DNA of 64,000 bases, taken from the NCBI RefSeq assembly GCF_014204945.1, contig NZ_JACHMN010000002.1:1812503-1876502 (forward strand). The letters run 5' to 3'. Made by a program: the position numbers and the translations under genes. Position 1 is the first letter of the stretch. Each line of letters starts with the position of its first letter. This DNA is from Allocatelliglobosispora scoriae (GTDB lineage: Bacteria; Actinomycetota; Actinomycetes; Mycobacteriales; Micromonosporaceae). The notes beneath the pieces are model-generated. The model was given only the letters and a program-made list of their open reading frames with translations. It did not search any database and was not told where the DNA came from. This document shows positions 43,899 through 52,876 of this stretch, in pieces.

Positions 43899-44731
43899 GC
43901 GGCTTCCCGGAGAGCGGACTCGGCAGCTCCGTCTGCGCCATCGTGCTCGCCGCCGGCGAGGGCACCCGGCTGCGCCCCCTGACCACGCTGCGGCCCAAGG
44001 CGCTCTGCCCGGTCGGCAACATCGCCCTGCTCGACCGGGCGATGGCCCTGCTCTCCGACGCGGGTCTCGGCGGCCCCGGCGAGGTCGCGGTCAACGCGCA
44101 CTGGCTCGCCGACCAGGTCGCCGAGCACGTCGACGGCCAGGCCCACCTCTCCGTCGAGCGGGAGCTCCTCGGCAGCGCGGGCAGCGTCGGCGCACTGCGG
44201 GAGTGGGTCGACGGACGTGCGGTGCTGGTGCTCAACGCGGATGCGTACCTGTCGGGAGATGTCTCCGTGGCGAGCCTGCTCGCGGGCTGGGACGGCCGGA
44301 CCGTGCGCATGCTCGGCCAGCGCCACGTCGGCGGCGCCGGCGAGTTCGGCGACCACGACTTCGCCGGCATCTCGCTGCTGCCCGGCGAGATCGCGGCGGG
44401 CCTCGCCGCCGAGCACTCGGACCTGGTGCGCTCCGCCTGGCGCCCGGCCGAGCGCGTCGGCAAGCTGGAGGTCGTCACGCTGCGCGGCCTCTACCTCGAC
44501 TGTGGTACGCCCACCAGCTACCTGCACGCCAACCTGCTCGACGTCGAGGACCGGCTGATCGCCGCAGAAGCCAAGGTCACCGGCACGGTCACCCGGTCCG
44601 TGATCGGCGCGGGCGCCATCGTGGAGGGTGACGTCACCGAGTGCGTGATCTGGCCGGGCGCTCACGTGGGGCGCAACGAGCGCCTCAGCGGCGTCATCCG
44701 GGCCGGGGAGTTCACCGTCCCTGCCGGGTGA
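43895..44731 (+). CDS. NDP-sugar pyrophosphorylase-like nucleotidyltransferase
   Basis: A 278-residue sugar-nucleotidyltransferase. The signature AIVLAAGEGTRLRPLTTLRP and the following KALCPVGNIALLDRAM bind the nucleotide and Mg; LVLNADAYLSGDV holds the second metal aspartate; LYLDCGTPTSYLHANL ends the catalytic domain. A short left-handed beta-helix follows (GTVTRSVIGAGAIVEGDVTE). It resembles mannose-1-phosphate guanylyltransferase or MurNAc-1-phosphate uridylyltransferase, but specificity cannot be read. Translational coupling to the NUDIX gene suggests linked nucleotide-sugar chemistry. Confidence 0.85.
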   Translation: MSGFPESGLGSSVCAIVLAAGEGTRLRPLTTLRPKALCPVGNIALLDRAMALLSDAGLGGPGEVAVNAHWLADQVAEHVDGQAHLSVERELLGSAGSVGALREWVDGRAVLVLNADAYLSGDVSVASLLAGWDGRTVRMLGQRHVGGAGEFGDHDFAGISLLPGEIAAGLAAEHSDLVRSAWRPAERVGKLEVVTLRGLYLDCGTPTSYLHANLLDVEDRLIAAEAKVTGTVTRSVIGAGAIVEGDVTECVIWPGAHVGRNERLSGVIRAGEFTVPAG

Positions 44732-44779
44732 CCCCGGGCTGCTCCCCCGCCGCTGCGTCCGTCTGAGCGCGCCGGAGGT

Positions 44780-45055
44780 CTATAGGCCGATCGCGAAGGT
44801 CTCTTCCAGATCATGCTTGGAGTAGGCACGGAACGCGATGTGCGTGTCGGTGTTGATGACACCGGCCACCTTGGAGATCCGCCCGGCGATGACCTCGGCG
44901 ATCTGGTCGAACTCGCGCACCCGGACCACGGCGATCAGGTCCACGCTGCCTGCCACCGAGTAGACCTCGCTGACGCCCGGCAGATCCGCCAGGGCCATGG
45001 CCACCTCGGGAATCGTGTCGGTGGCGCAATCGATGAGGACGATCGCAGTGATCAT
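44780..45055 (-). CDS. Stand-alone Lrp/AsnC ligand-binding (RAM) domain protein
   Basis: A 91-residue protein consisting only of the RAM/ACT-like ligand domain of Lrp/AsnC regulators (ITAIVLIDCATDTIPEVAMA, GVSEVYSVAGSVDLIAVVRV, and VAGVINTDTHIAF), with no DNA-binding helix-turn-helix. Such proteins can sense amino acids or modulate full-length Lrp partners by hetero-oligomerising. ATG 45055 has GGAGG 5 nt upstream. It lies downstream of qcrB, separated by the 651-bp repeat-rich gap, and converges with the nucleotidyltransferase gene. Function in this organism unknown. Confidence 0.88.
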   Translation of the reverse strand: MITAIVLIDCATDTIPEVAMALADLPGVSEVYSVAGSVDLIAVVRVREFDQIAEVIAGRISKVAGVINTDTHIAFRAYSKHDLEETFAIGL

Positions 45056-45280
45056 TTCTGCCTCCGGGCTGAACGGTCGATCACTGCATCGTAGGGCGTC
45101 GGGATTCGCGCTGCCCGGCACACCGTCCACCCCGCCTACTTCCCGCTCGACCTATCGCTCCGGCTTATCGCTCTGCTTACACCGGCGCACCACCACCGCA
45201 GCGCCGCACCACCACCGCAGCGCCGCCGCCGCCGCACCACCGCCGCAGCGCCGCCGCACCGCCGCGTGGGGTGAAGGCGA

Positions 45281-45367
45281 GCGCGGTGATCGCGTTGTTT
45301 CCAGGAAACTGGCCCCTCCGACCACGCCGGAAGGGACTATTTCCTGGAAACAATGCGATCACCGCGC
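45281..45367. repeat. Paired-core hairpin, family A, copy 3
   Basis: Arms 45281-45309 and 45339-45367 (27 of 29 paired) surround a 29-nt loop. Cores are GTTTCCAGGAAAC and ATTTCCTGGAAAC, centred at 45303 and 45345, 42 bp apart. The core centre here is A opposite T, whereas copies 1, 2 and 4 have C opposite C: paired substitution rather than drift. Confidence 0.92.
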
Positions 45368-45445
45368 CTCGGCCTCCCTCCCGGGCATCGCTTCGGCCCT
45401 CAGCCGCCCTGCACAGCAACGCGGCACAGGCGGGGCACCCTCCAA

Positions 45446-45517
45446 GATCGCGCTGTTTCCCGGAACTTGCCCATCCGACCTCGCGGGAAGGGGCTGTTTC
45501 CCGGAAACAACGCGATC
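45446..45517. repeat. Paired-core hairpin, family A, copy 4 (one-base deletion)
   Basis: Arms 45446-45466 and 45496-45517 flank a 29-nt loop. The left core reads GTTTCCCGGAAC, lacking one A, so the centres (45461 and 45502) are 41 bp apart. GATC lies 7 nt outside each core as in the other copies. Confidence 0.88.
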
Positions 45518-45706
45518 ACCGCACGGCACGGCGGCACATCAGCACAGCGGTGATGCGCCGGTGTAAGCAGAGCGATAAGCCCGAGCGGGAAGCCCGAGCG
45601 GGAAGCCCGAGCGATAAGCCCGAGCGCGAAAGCATCCCCCGCAAACGGACCGTGGGCCCGCATCCGCCGAACGGCGAGTGCGGGCCCACGATATGGAGCA
45701 GGAACC

Positions 45707-47314
45707 TCAGTGCGAGGAGCCGATCTTCTCGCGGTCGGGTGCCGGGGGCACCTGCGGCGGGGTCGGCGGCGCCGGCTTCTCGACGGGGAAGAAGAAGCCC
45801 TTGATGGCGGGGCCGAGCGCGCCCAGCCGGTTCATCTTCTTCGGGACCGTCCAGCCGACGTAGTCCAACGTACCGTGACCGTGGTCGTCGCCCTCGGCGA
45901 GCGGCTGGTGCACCTCGACGAACTGCCCGCTCGGCAGCCGCTTGATGATGCCGGTCTCGACGCCGTGCGCCAGCACCTCGCGGTCGTGCTGCTGCAGACC
46001 GAGGCAGATGCGGCGGGTGACGTAGTAGGCGATCGGCGGAACCAGCAGGATCGCGATCCGACCGGCCCACGTCATCACATTGAGGCTGATGTTGAACTTG
46101 TCGGCGATGATGTCGTTACCGCCGGAGAGCACCAGCACCAGGTAGAACGAGACGGCCATGGCGCCGAGCGCCGTCCGGTCCGGCACGTCGCGGGGACGCT
46201 GGAGCAGGTGGTGCATCTTCTTGTCCTTGTTCCAGCGCGCTTCCAGGAACGGATAGGCCATCGGCAGCATCGTCAGGATGCCGGGCAGCACCACCGTCGG
46301 CCAGAACATCGCCGGGATCATGTACTCGTGGCCGAACAGCGCGAACCGTATCTCCCACGGGGGCATGAGCCGCGTCGAGCCGTCGAGGAACATGACGTAC
46401 CAGTCGGGCTGGCTGCCTGCGGAGACGACGGCCGCCTCATAGGGTCCGAAGAGCCAGATCGGGTTGATCTGGAACAGGCCGCCCATGAACGCGATGACCG
46501 CGAAGACGAGCATGAAGAACCCGCCCTGCTTGATCGCGTAACGGGGGAACATCCGCTCGCCGACCACGTTGCTGTTGGTCCGGCCCGGGCCCGGCCACTG
46601 CGTGTGCTTCTGCACGAAGACCAGGCCGACGTGCGTGGCGATCAGCGCGAGCAGGATGCCCGGCAGGATCAGTACGTGCACGATGTAGAGCCGGTCCAGA
46701 ATGATGGTGCCCGGGAACTCGCCACCGAAGAGCGACGAGGTGACCCAGGTGCCGATCACCGGGATGGCGAGCATGATGCCGCTGGCGATCCGCAGGCCCG
46801 TGCCCGACAGCGCGTCGTCCGGCAGGGAGTATCCGGCGAAGCCCTCGGTGAAGCCCAGCCAGAACAGCGAGACGCCGATGATCCAGTTGATCTCACGCGG
46901 CTTGCGGAACGCGCCGGTGAAGAAGATCCGGAACATGTGCACCACGATCGCGGCCATGAACAGCAGCGCCGCCCAGTGGTGCATCTGCCGCATGATCAGA
47001 CCACCGCGTACCTCGAAGGAGAGGTTGAGCGAGGTCTCGTAGGCACGCGACATCTCCGCGCCCTTGAGCGGGGCGTAGGCGCCGTCGTAGACGACCTCCT
47101 TCATCGACGGGTCGAAGAAGAGGGTCAGGAACGTGCCGGTCAGCAGCAGGACGATGAACGAGAAGAGCGCGATCTCGCCGAGCAGGAAGGACCAGTGGTC
47201 CGGGAAGACCTTGTTGAGGAGGCCCCGAATCGGTCCGGCGGCCTTGAACCTCTGGTCCACCTGGTCGGCGGTTGCCGCAGGCAGCGCCTTGAGGTCGAGT
47301 TTGCGACGCTTCAT
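45707..47314 (-). CDS. qcrB: Cytochrome bc1 complex cytochrome b subunit (QcrB)
   Basis: The 535-residue, multi-helix cytochrome b of the actinobacterial bcc complex oxidises menaquinol and passes electrons to QcrA and QcrC. The haem-ligand histidines sit in MRQMHHWAALLFMAAIVVHM and in IVHVLILPGILLALIATHVG. The actinobacterial C-terminal extension (residues about 440-535) is present and ends with a proline-rich tail. Its ATG overlaps the qcrA stop (ATGA). It is the last gene of ctaE-qcrC-qcrA-qcrB, all on the minus strand. Downstream lies the repeat-rich region, not a simple terminator. Confidence 0.97.
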   Translation of the reverse strand: MKRRKLDLKALPAATADQVDQRFKAAGPIRGLLNKVFPDHWSFLLGEIALFSFIVLLLTGTFLTLFFDPSMKEVVYDGAYAPLKGAEMSRAYETSLNLSFEVRGGLIMRQMHHWAALLFMAAIVVHMFRIFFTGAFRKPREINWIIGVSLFWLGFTEGFAGYSLPDDALSGTGLRIASGIMLAIPVIGTWVTSSLFGGEFPGTIILDRLYIVHVLILPGILLALIATHVGLVFVQKHTQWPGPGRTNSNVVGERMFPRYAIKQGGFFMLVFAVIAFMGGLFQINPIWLFGPYEAAVVSAGSQPDWYVMFLDGSTRLMPPWEIRFALFGHEYMIPAMFWPTVVLPGILTMLPMAYPFLEARWNKDKKMHHLLQRPRDVPDRTALGAMAVSFYLVLVLSGGNDIIADKFNISLNVMTWAGRIAILLVPPIAYYVTRRICLGLQQHDREVLAHGVETGIIKRLPSGQFVEVHQPLAEGDDHGHGTLDYVGWTVPKKMNRLGALGPAIKGFFFPVEKPAPPTPPQVPPAPDREKIGSSH

Positions 47315-48450
47315 TGGTTGGGCCTCTCCCAGTATCCCGGGCCGACAGAGACGGCGAAGTCGCGCTTCGCCACGAGGAAGCCCTCTTCATCCACCGTGAC
47401 CGGCAGCATCGGAAGCCGTCGCGTCGCCGGGCCGAAGACCGGGCGGGCGTTCTCGGTGATGAGGAACTGCGACTGGTGGCAGGGGCAGAGCAGCTTGTTG
47501 GTCTGCTGCTCGTAGAGACTGGCCGGGCAGCCCGCGTGGGTGCAGATCTTCGAGTAGACGACGATGTTCTCCCACATGCCGCCGCTGTTCGGATCGTCCG
47601 CGGACGCCAACGCGTTGGCGGAGTAGTCGGCGAGGTGGCCGCGCAGCTCCGCGGCGTCGTCCTCACGCAGGTGGATGACGAGCACCGGGGAGTCGGCGAA
47701 CTGGTTCGACGTGCCGTGCGGGATGCCCGGGAACGCCGTGATCTGACCGCCGATGCTGACGTCCTCCGGCCGGATCGGCGTGTAGTCCTCACGGACCAGC
47801 CGGACCAGGTTGCCGTCGTTGTATTTCGGGTTGAACCCGGTCGACGTGTAGGGGTCGAGACCGTGCTCGTTCTTCTTGTGCGGGTCCTTGATGAGCATGC
47901 CGAGCGGGACGGCGAGCGCAGCCGCGCCCAGGCCCGCGCCGGTGACCGCGAGCGCGCCCTTGATCAGCGGACGGCGCTGGATGCCCAGCTCGTTGCCGAT
48001 GAAGCCGAGCGTGCCGACCGCGATGGTGCGGTCCTCGTCGCTCGACGGGCCGTCGTGCCGCTGCTGGATCGCGATCTCGTGCGGCAGCAGCTTCTTGCCG
48101 TAGGTCAGCACGCCCAGGCCGACGCCGGTGAGGGCGAGGCCGAGCAGCGCGCCGAGCGCCGGGGTGTAGTAGTTGTAGTCGCTGGCACCCAGCGGGTATT
48201 CGTCCGGGTTCCACGGACCCCAGATGTAGACCGCGACGAAGCCCAGCGCGGCGAGGCCGGCGAGCAGGAACAGGAACGCCACGACGCGTTCGAGCCGCCG
48301 CTCGGCCTTCGTGCCGGGCACCGGGAACTGCGGCTCGTAGTGGACGATCTCGATGTCGTCGCGCCGCAGGCCCTCGGTGAGGATCTGCTCGTTGGTGAGC
48401 TTCGGGTCGCTCAGGTCCACGCCGCTCGGGGTGGTCTCCTCCGCGCTCAT
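47311..48450 (-). CDS. qcrA: Cytochrome bc1 complex Rieske iron-sulfur subunit (QcrA)
   Basis: The 379-residue actinobacterial Rieske protein has three N-terminal membrane helices (about residues 60-80, 98-118 and 165-185) and a periplasmic Rieske domain. The [2Fe-2S] ligands are C and H in ICTHAGCPAS and CPCHQSQF, near residues 306-330. It transfers electrons from menaquinol to QcrC. The start ATG 48450 overlaps the qcrC stop by 4 nt, and its own stop overlaps the qcrB start, so the three subunits are translationally coupled. No anomalies. Confidence 0.96.
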   Translation of the reverse strand: MSAEETTPSGVDLSDPKLTNEQILTEGLRRDDIEIVHYEPQFPVPGTKAERRLERVVAFLFLLAGLAALGFVAVYIWGPWNPDEYPLGASDYNYYTPALGALLGLALTGVGLGVLTYGKKLLPHEIAIQQRHDGPSSDEDRTIAVGTLGFIGNELGIQRRPLIKGALAVTGAGLGAAALAVPLGMLIKDPHKKNEHGLDPYTSTGFNPKYNDGNLVRLVREDYTPIRPEDVSIGGQITAFPGIPHGTSNQFADSPVLVIHLREDDAAELRGHLADYSANALASADDPNSGGMWENIVVYSKICTHAGCPASLYEQQTNKLLCPCHQSQFLITENARPVFGPATRRLPMLPVTVDEEGFLVAKRDFAVSVGPGYWERPNQ

Positions 48451-49322
48451 GACTTCCCCGCAATCCAGAGGGTGGCGAAGACCAGTGCCACGATGCCGAC
48501 CAGGAAGATCGCGAGACCCTCGGTGACCGGACCGAAGCGGCCCAGTCCCCAGCCGCCGGGGTTGTGGTCGGCGTTGAGGTCCTGCACGTACGCGATGATC
48601 TGCATCTTCTGCTCGGGCGTGAGCTGGTTGTCGCCGAAGACGGGCATGTTCTGCGGGCCGCTGAGCATGGCAGCGTAGATCTGCCGGTCGGTCGACTCCG
48701 CGAGGCTCGGCGCGAACTTGCCGGACGAGAGCGCCCCGCCGCCGGCCGAGAAGGCGTGGCAGGAGGAGCAGTTGATCCGGAAGAGCTCGCCGCCCTTGGC
48801 GATGCCCTGGCCGTTGGCGCTCGCGGCACCCTGCGCGGCGAAGTCGTTGCCGGCCGGCACCTGCGGGCCGCCGCCGAGCTCCTGGATGTACTGCGCCAGC
48901 GCGTTGGAGTTGTCGACCAGCTCCTGGCCCTCCCACATGGGCTGCTTGCGCTCCATCTGGGCCTCCTGGCGAGCCGCGGGCATGCGGCCGGAGGTGACCT
49001 GGAACTCGACCGCGGCTGCGCCGACGCCGATCAGGCTCGGTCCCTTGTCGGTGACGCCCTGCGCGTTACGGCCGTGGCAGGAGATGCAGCTCTGGTCGTA
49101 GATCGCCTTGCCGTCCTGCGCCGTGGCCGACAGCGGCACGTCCTGCGCCTGTGAGGCCGGTGCGATGGCGATGTAGAGGCCGCCCGCCAGGGTCAGCGCC
49201 GCCGTCAGCCGCAGCGCCGAGCCCAACCGGCGAGCGAGCCGACCGCGTCGGCGCGGCGCACCGTTGGATGCCCGTCGCAGCCGGGCCAGCAGGCCCCTGC
49301 CGCCGGGGGTGTCAGTTGTCAT
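48447..49322 (-). CDS. qcrC: Cytochrome bc1 complex dihaem cytochrome c subunit (QcrC)
   Basis: The 291-residue QcrC carries two covalent haem sites, CISCH near residue 80 and CSSCH near residue 180, as in actinobacteria where a dihaem subunit replaces separate cytochromes c1 and c. It has an N-terminal membrane/signal segment (LRLTAALTLAGGLYIAIAPA) and a C-terminal anchor helix (EGLAIFLVGIVALVFATLWI). ATG 49322 has GAAGG at 7 nt; an ATG two codons upstream is too close. It passes electrons directly to the aa3 oxidase within a supercomplex. The spacing to ctaE suggests one operon. Confidence 0.96.
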   Translation of the reverse strand: MTTDTPGGRGLLARLRRASNGAPRRRGRLARRLGSALRLTAALTLAGGLYIAIAPASQAQDVPLSATAQDGKAIYDQSCISCHGRNAQGVTDKGPSLIGVGAAAVEFQVTSGRMPAARQEAQMERKQPMWEGQELVDNSNALAQYIQELGGGPQVPAGNDFAAQGAASANGQGIAKGGELFRINCSSCHAFSAGGGALSSGKFAPSLAESTDRQIYAAMLSGPQNMPVFGDNQLTPEQKMQIIAYVQDLNADHNPGGWGLGRFGPVTEGLAIFLVGIVALVFATLWIAGKS

Positions 49323-49366
49323 GGCCATACCTTCGAGGTCTGGGTCCGCTGTAACCGGTCGGCGTC

Positions 49367-49984
49367 TCAACTGAGGCCCGCCATCCGCTCCAGAAGATAG
49401 ATCATGAAGAAGAGTGCGATCCAGACCACATCGACGAAGTGCCAGTAGTAGGACACCACGATCGCCGAGGTCGCCTGAGCCGGGGTGAACCGGCCCATGG
49501 TGGTCCGGACCATGTAGATGAGGAAGGCGATCAGGCCACCGGTCACGTGCAGACCGTGGAAGCCGGTCGTCAGGTAGAACATCGACCCGTAGCCGTCGCC
49601 ATTGATCTTGATGCCTTCCGTCACCAGGTGCCGGTACTCGTTCGCCTGGCCGAGCACGAAGATCAGGCCCATCACGAACGTCAGCGTGAACCATCGCCGC
49701 AGGCCGTGCACGTCACCCTTCTCGGCCGCGAAGACACCCATCTGGCAGGTGATCGACGAGAGCACGAGGATGACCGTGAACGTCAGTGCGTAAGGGATGT
49801 CAAGCACCGGATAGTGCTTCTCCCACTGCGAATAGTCCGCCGCGCGGATGGAGAAGTACATCGCGAACAGAGCCGCGAAGAACATCAGTTCACTGGAGAG
49901 CCAGACGATCGTCCCGACGCTGACCATGTTGGGCCTGGTCAGAGAATGGATGCTGCTCTTTGCGATGGCTGGGGCCGCTGTCAC
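49367..49984 (-). CDS. ctaE: Cytochrome c oxidase subunit III (CtaE)
   Basis: The 205-residue subunit III of the aa3-type oxidase has about five membrane helices, with [20 protein letters not shown], the conserved [15 protein letters not shown] and [14 protein letters not shown]. The start is taken as GTG 49984 because TAATAAT lies 7 nt upstream with no ribosome site, implying a leaderless message; ATG 50011 would add nine uncharacteristic residues. It begins the ctaE-qcrC-qcrA-qcrB cluster and diverges from ctaG. The catalytic subunit I gene (ctaD) is not in this window. Confidence 0.93.
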   Translation of the reverse strand: MTAAPAIAKSSIHSLTRPNMVSVGTIVWLSSELMFFAALFAMYFSIRAADYSQWEKHYPVLDIPYALTFTVILVLSSITCQMGVFAAEKGDVHGLRRWFTLTFVMGLIFVLGQANEYRHLVTEGIKINGDGYGSMFYLTTGFHGLHVTGGLIAFLIYMVRTTMGRFTPAQATSAIVVSYYWHFVDVVWIALFFMIYLLERMAGLS

Positions 49985-50101
49985 GCGGTCATTATTATCC
50001 TTGAGCAGCATCGAACCGCGTCCGGGTCGCCGTTCGGACCGCGTGTCGCGGTCAGATCACTCAGAGCAACCTTCGCCGGTACGCCTGCCGAAGCCCCGGA
50101 A

Positions 50102-51112
50102 ATGCACGTGGAATACCCTGCCGGAGTGCCCCAGATCGTAGAGATCACCGCGTTGACCTCGGCGGGAATGCCCGAGCCCTTCACCGTGGCGAGCATCCTG
50201 ACCCAGACCAGAGTGGACGGATGGCTCGCCGCCGGGCTGCTGATCGTCGCAGCGTGTTACCTCTACGGCGTGCACCGGCTGCGGCTGCGCGGCGACTCGT
50301 GGCCGATCGCCCGGACGATCTTCTTCCTCGGACCCGGCCTCGGCTCCATCGCGCTGGTGACCCTGAGCGGCATCGGCGCCTACGACACGACCATGGTCTC
50401 GGTGCACATGGTGCAGCACATGGTGCTCGGCATGGTCGCTCCGATCTTCCTGGCCCTGGGCGCGCCGGTGACCCTCGCCCTGCGCACGCTGCCGGTCCGG
50501 CCACGGCGGGTGCTGCTGGCCGGCGTACACAGCAGGGTTGCCAAGGTTATCGCTTTTCCCCTGGTCGCGTTCGGCATCTTCGTCGCGAACCCGTTCGTGC
50601 TCTACTTCACCGGTCTCTATGAGGTGACGTTGCGCACTCCCTGGCTGCACGAGGCGATGCACGCGCACTTCATCGCGACGGGATGTCTCTTCTTCTGGCC
50701 GCTGCTCGGGCTCGACCCGCTGCCCGGTCGCTGGCCGCACCCGGGCCGAGCGCTGTTGATGCTGCTCTCGGTGCCTTTCCACACGATCCTCGGCCTCACG
50801 ATCATGCAGCAGACGGTGCTGCTCGGCGGGGACTACTACCCCTCGCTCGGGCTGTCCTGGCTCGACCCGGCCGCCGACCAGCAGCTCGCCGGGGGCATCC
50901 TCTGGGCCGGTGGTGAAGTGGTGAGCGTCACCATGCTCGGCGTCCTCGTCGCCCAGTGGATGCGCCACTCCGAACGCGAGGCTCGTCGGATCGACCGGCA
51001 GCTCGACCGCGAGGAGGAGGCGGCGCAGCGGGAAAACGCCGCCACCCCCCTACCCGCCCAGGCACCCGAGTACGATCAGCGAGCAACTGCGATCCCCAGG
51101 GGAGAACGATGA
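50102..51112 (+). CDS. ctaG: Cytochrome c oxidase assembly protein, CtaG (caa3) family
   Basis: A polytopic protein of about 336 residues, with roughly seven helices and conserved histidines in VHMVQHMVLGMVAPIFLALG and in HEAMHAHFIATGCLFFWP, the pattern of the CtaG/DUF1404-type copper-delivery family needed for CuB insertion into aa3 oxidase. Its position divergent from ctaE supports that role. The N-terminus is ambiguous: ATG 50102 or GTG 50126, the latter 6 nt after TACCCT. The C-terminal tail is cytosolic and charged (REARRIDRQLDREEEAAQRE). The stop overlaps the next start by 4 nt. Confidence 0.88.
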   Translation: MHVEYPAGVPQIVEITALTSAGMPEPFTVASILTQTRVDGWLAAGLLIVAACYLYGVHRLRLRGDSWPIARTIFFLGPGLGSIALVTLSGIGAYDTTMVSVHMVQHMVLGMVAPIFLALGAPVTLALRTLPVRPRRVLLAGVHSRVAKVIAFPLVAFGIFVANPFVLYFTGLYEVTLRTPWLHEAMHAHFIATGCLFFWPLLGLDPLPGRWPHPGRALLMLLSVPFHTILGLTIMQQTVLLGGDYYPSLGLSWLDPAADQQLAGGILWAGGEVVSVTMLGVLVAQWMRHSEREARRIDRQLDREEEAAQRENAATPLPAQAPEYDQRATAIPRGER

Positions 51113-51513
51113 GCGCGACCCACACCGTCCTGCTGTACAGCGACGACCCGGCGGTCCGCGACAGCATGCGCGGCGCCATCGGCGAGCACCCGGCGGCCGA
51201 CATCACGATCGAGTTCGTCGACGCCGAGACCTACGCCGAGTGCGTGAAGCTCGTCGACGACTACGAGATCGACCTGCTGGTGCTGGACGGCGAGGCGGCG
51301 CCCGCGGGCGGCCTGGGCATCTCCCGGCAGCTGCACGACGAGCTCGAGGTGACCCCGCCGATCGTCGTCGTGATCGCGCGGGCGGCCGACCGATGGCTCG
51401 CCGCCTACGCCAAGGTCACCGCAACGCTGACCCACCCGCTGGACCCGGTCACCACCGGCCGCACGGTCGCCGAGCTGCTGCGTGACGGCCAGCCGGCGCG
51501 GGTCACCTCATAA
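51109..51513 (+). CDS. Receiver-like (pseudo-receiver) domain protein
   Basis: A 134-residue protein with the pattern of a CheY-like fold: [20 protein letters not shown] at the N-terminus, a central [16 protein letters not shown] (D60 in the phospho-acceptor place) and [20 protein letters not shown]. The conserved C-terminal lysine (KP) is replaced by THPLDP, so normal phosphorylation is doubtful. No output domain is attached. It overlaps the ctaG stop (ATGA), with AGGGGAG upstream, which links it to oxidase assembly only by position. It could be a structural receiver or a stand-alone regulator. Confidence 0.65.
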   Translation: MSATHTVLLYSDDPAVRDSMRGAIGEHPAADITIEFVDAETYAECVKLVDDYEIDLLVLDGEAAPAGGLGISRQLHDELEVTPPIVVVIARAADRWLAAYAKVTATLTHPLDPVTTGRTVAELLRDGQPARVTS

Positions 51514-51610
51514 TCTTCGTCGAGCGTCCGCCGACGGGTCGCCCGCAAGGCGCACAGCGCCGCTGACGGCTCGTCGGCGGTCGCTTACCCCTACTGGGGA
51601 GGTGCCCGTC

Positions 51611-52687
51611 ATGGGCGATAGGACCTGGTCCGGCTTGCTGTCAGCGCTGCTGCGGGCCGAAGAGATCTCCACCGACGACGCCGCCTGGGCGATGGAGGAG
51701 ATCATGGCCGGGGATGCGACCTCGGCTCAGATCGCCGGTTTCGCCCTGCTGCTGCGGGCCAAGGGCGAGCGCCCCGACGAGGTCTCCGGTCTCGTCGCGA
51801 CGATGCTCGCCAAGGCGCCCCGGGTCGTGCTCACCGACGAGCAGCGGGCCCGCTCGGTCGACGTCGTCGGCACCGGCGGCGACCAGTCGCACACCGTCAA
51901 CATCTCCACCATGGCCGCGATCGTCGTCGCGGGCGCGGGCGTCTCGGTCGTCAAGCACGGCAACCGGGCGGCCTCCTCCGCGTGCGGCGCAGCCGACCTG
52001 CTGGAGCACTTCGGCATCCCGCTCGATCTGGGCCCGGACGAGGTCGCGGCGTGCATCGCCGAGGCCGGCATCGGGTTCTGCTTCGCGGGCCGGTTCCACC
52101 CCGGCATGCGGCACGCCGGTGCCACCCGGCGCGAGCTCGGCGTACCGACGGCCTTCAACTTCCTCGGCCCGCTGAGCAACCCCGGCCGCCCCCGGGCGGG
52201 CGCGATCGGCTGCGCCGACAACCGGATGGCGCCGGTGATGGCGGAGATCTTCGGCCGCCGGGGCGACTCGGTGCTGATCATGCACGGCGATGACGGCCTG
52301 GACGAGTTCACCACCACGACCACCACCTCCGTGCAGATCGTGCGGGGCGGGCAGGTCGTGCCGGTCACCGTGGACGCCGCCGATCTCGGCATAGCCCGGA
52401 GCACCATGGGCGACCTTCGCGGCGGTGACGTCACGGTCAACGCCGGAGTGGCCCGGCGCCTGCTCGCCGGGGAGCGCGGCCCGATCCGCGACGCGGTGCT
52501 CGTCAACGCGGCGGCTGCGCTGGTCGCGGTCGAGGGCGTCGACGAGGAGCCGTTCGCGGACCCCCGCAGCGACCTCACCGCGGCTCTGGCGAAGGCGCTG
52601 GATGTCGTAGGTACCTCGATCGACTCCGGCGCCGCAGCGGCCACCCTGGACCGCTGGATCACCACCGCCCAGTCCCACCGCGCGTAA
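51611..52687 (+). CDS. trpD: Anthranilate phosphoribosyltransferase
   Basis: TrpD transfers the phosphoribosyl group from PRPP to anthranilate in tryptophan synthesis. The 358-residue protein shows the PRPP-binding [20 protein letters not shown], the [18 protein letters not shown] segment, the anthranilate-site region [20 protein letters not shown] and the metal-site [13 protein letters not shown] 51611 has GGGGAGG about 8 nt upstream. trpD stands alone here, away from other trp genes, as in mycobacteria (Rv2192c, next to ctaE). It ends just before a group of three long hairpins that fill the gap to ctaF. Confidence 0.95.
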   Translation: MGDRTWSGLLSALLRAEEISTDDAAWAMEEIMAGDATSAQIAGFALLLRAKGERPDEVSGLVATMLAKAPRVVLTDEQRARSVDVVGTGGDQSHTVNISTMAAIVVAGAGVSVVKHGNRAASSACGAADLLEHFGIPLDLGPDEVAACIAEAGIGFCFAGRFHPGMRHAGATRRELGVPTAFNFLGPLSNPGRPRAGAIGCADNRMAPVMAEIFGRRGDSVLIMHGDDGLDEFTTTTTTSVQIVRGGQVVPVTVDAADLGIARSTMGDLRGGDVTVNAGVARRLLAGERGPIRDAVLVNAAAALVAVEGVDEEPFADPRSDLTAALAKALDVVGTSIDSGAAAATLDRWITTAQSHRA

Positions 52688-52689
52688 CC

Positions 52690-52772
52690 CAAGATCGTCG
52701 CAACTCTTGAAGAGTTGGTGCTTCAGGCCGCCAGGCCTTAAGCCCAACTCTTCAAGAGTTGCGACGATCTTG
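52690..52772. repeat. 83-bp hairpin, 29-bp perfect arms, CAACTCTTGAAGAGTTG cores
   Basis: Arms 52690-52718 and 52744-52772 pair perfectly around 25 nt. Each arm contains the 17-nt palindrome CAACTCTTGAAGAGTTG (centres 52709 and 52753, 44 bp apart), with GATC 13 nt outside the centre. It begins 3 nt after the trpD stop. The total length equals family A, but the core and spacing differ. The 803-bp gap 52688-53490 also holds copy 5 of family A, a 7-bp tandem repeat, a 79-bp palindrome and a terminator, but no convincing gene. Confidence 0.92.
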
Positions 52773-52876
52773 CCCAGGCGTCCGCCCTCACCGCACGTGG
52801 ATGTCCTTCATGTGGTGACGCCGGGGATCACGGCGACGACGTGGATGTCCAGCGCGGGTTTGCGCCTGCCGACCAC

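Larger units (their letters stand above)
45139..45630. repeat. Composite repeat region: 28-bp inverted repeats, 13-bp tandem repeats
   Basis: A perfect 28-bp inverted repeat (45162-45189 and 45554-45581) bounds about 420 bp. Outside the right copy, 13-bp units GAGCGRKAAGCCC repeat four times plus a partial (45570-about 45633); a diverged matching tract (CTTCCCGCTCG, 45139-45149) lies outside the left copy. Inside are a low-complexity CCGCACCACC tract (45185-45268) and two paired-core hairpins. The whole gap 45056-45706 contains no convincing gene. It resembles a non-autonomous mobile element, but no target-site duplication or transposase is visible. Confidence 0.75.

Noticed and set aside
45570-45633. 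Regular 13-bp repeats as a possible CRISPR array
   Set aside because: Repeats are contiguous with no spacers and too short; they belong to a composite inverted-repeat region.
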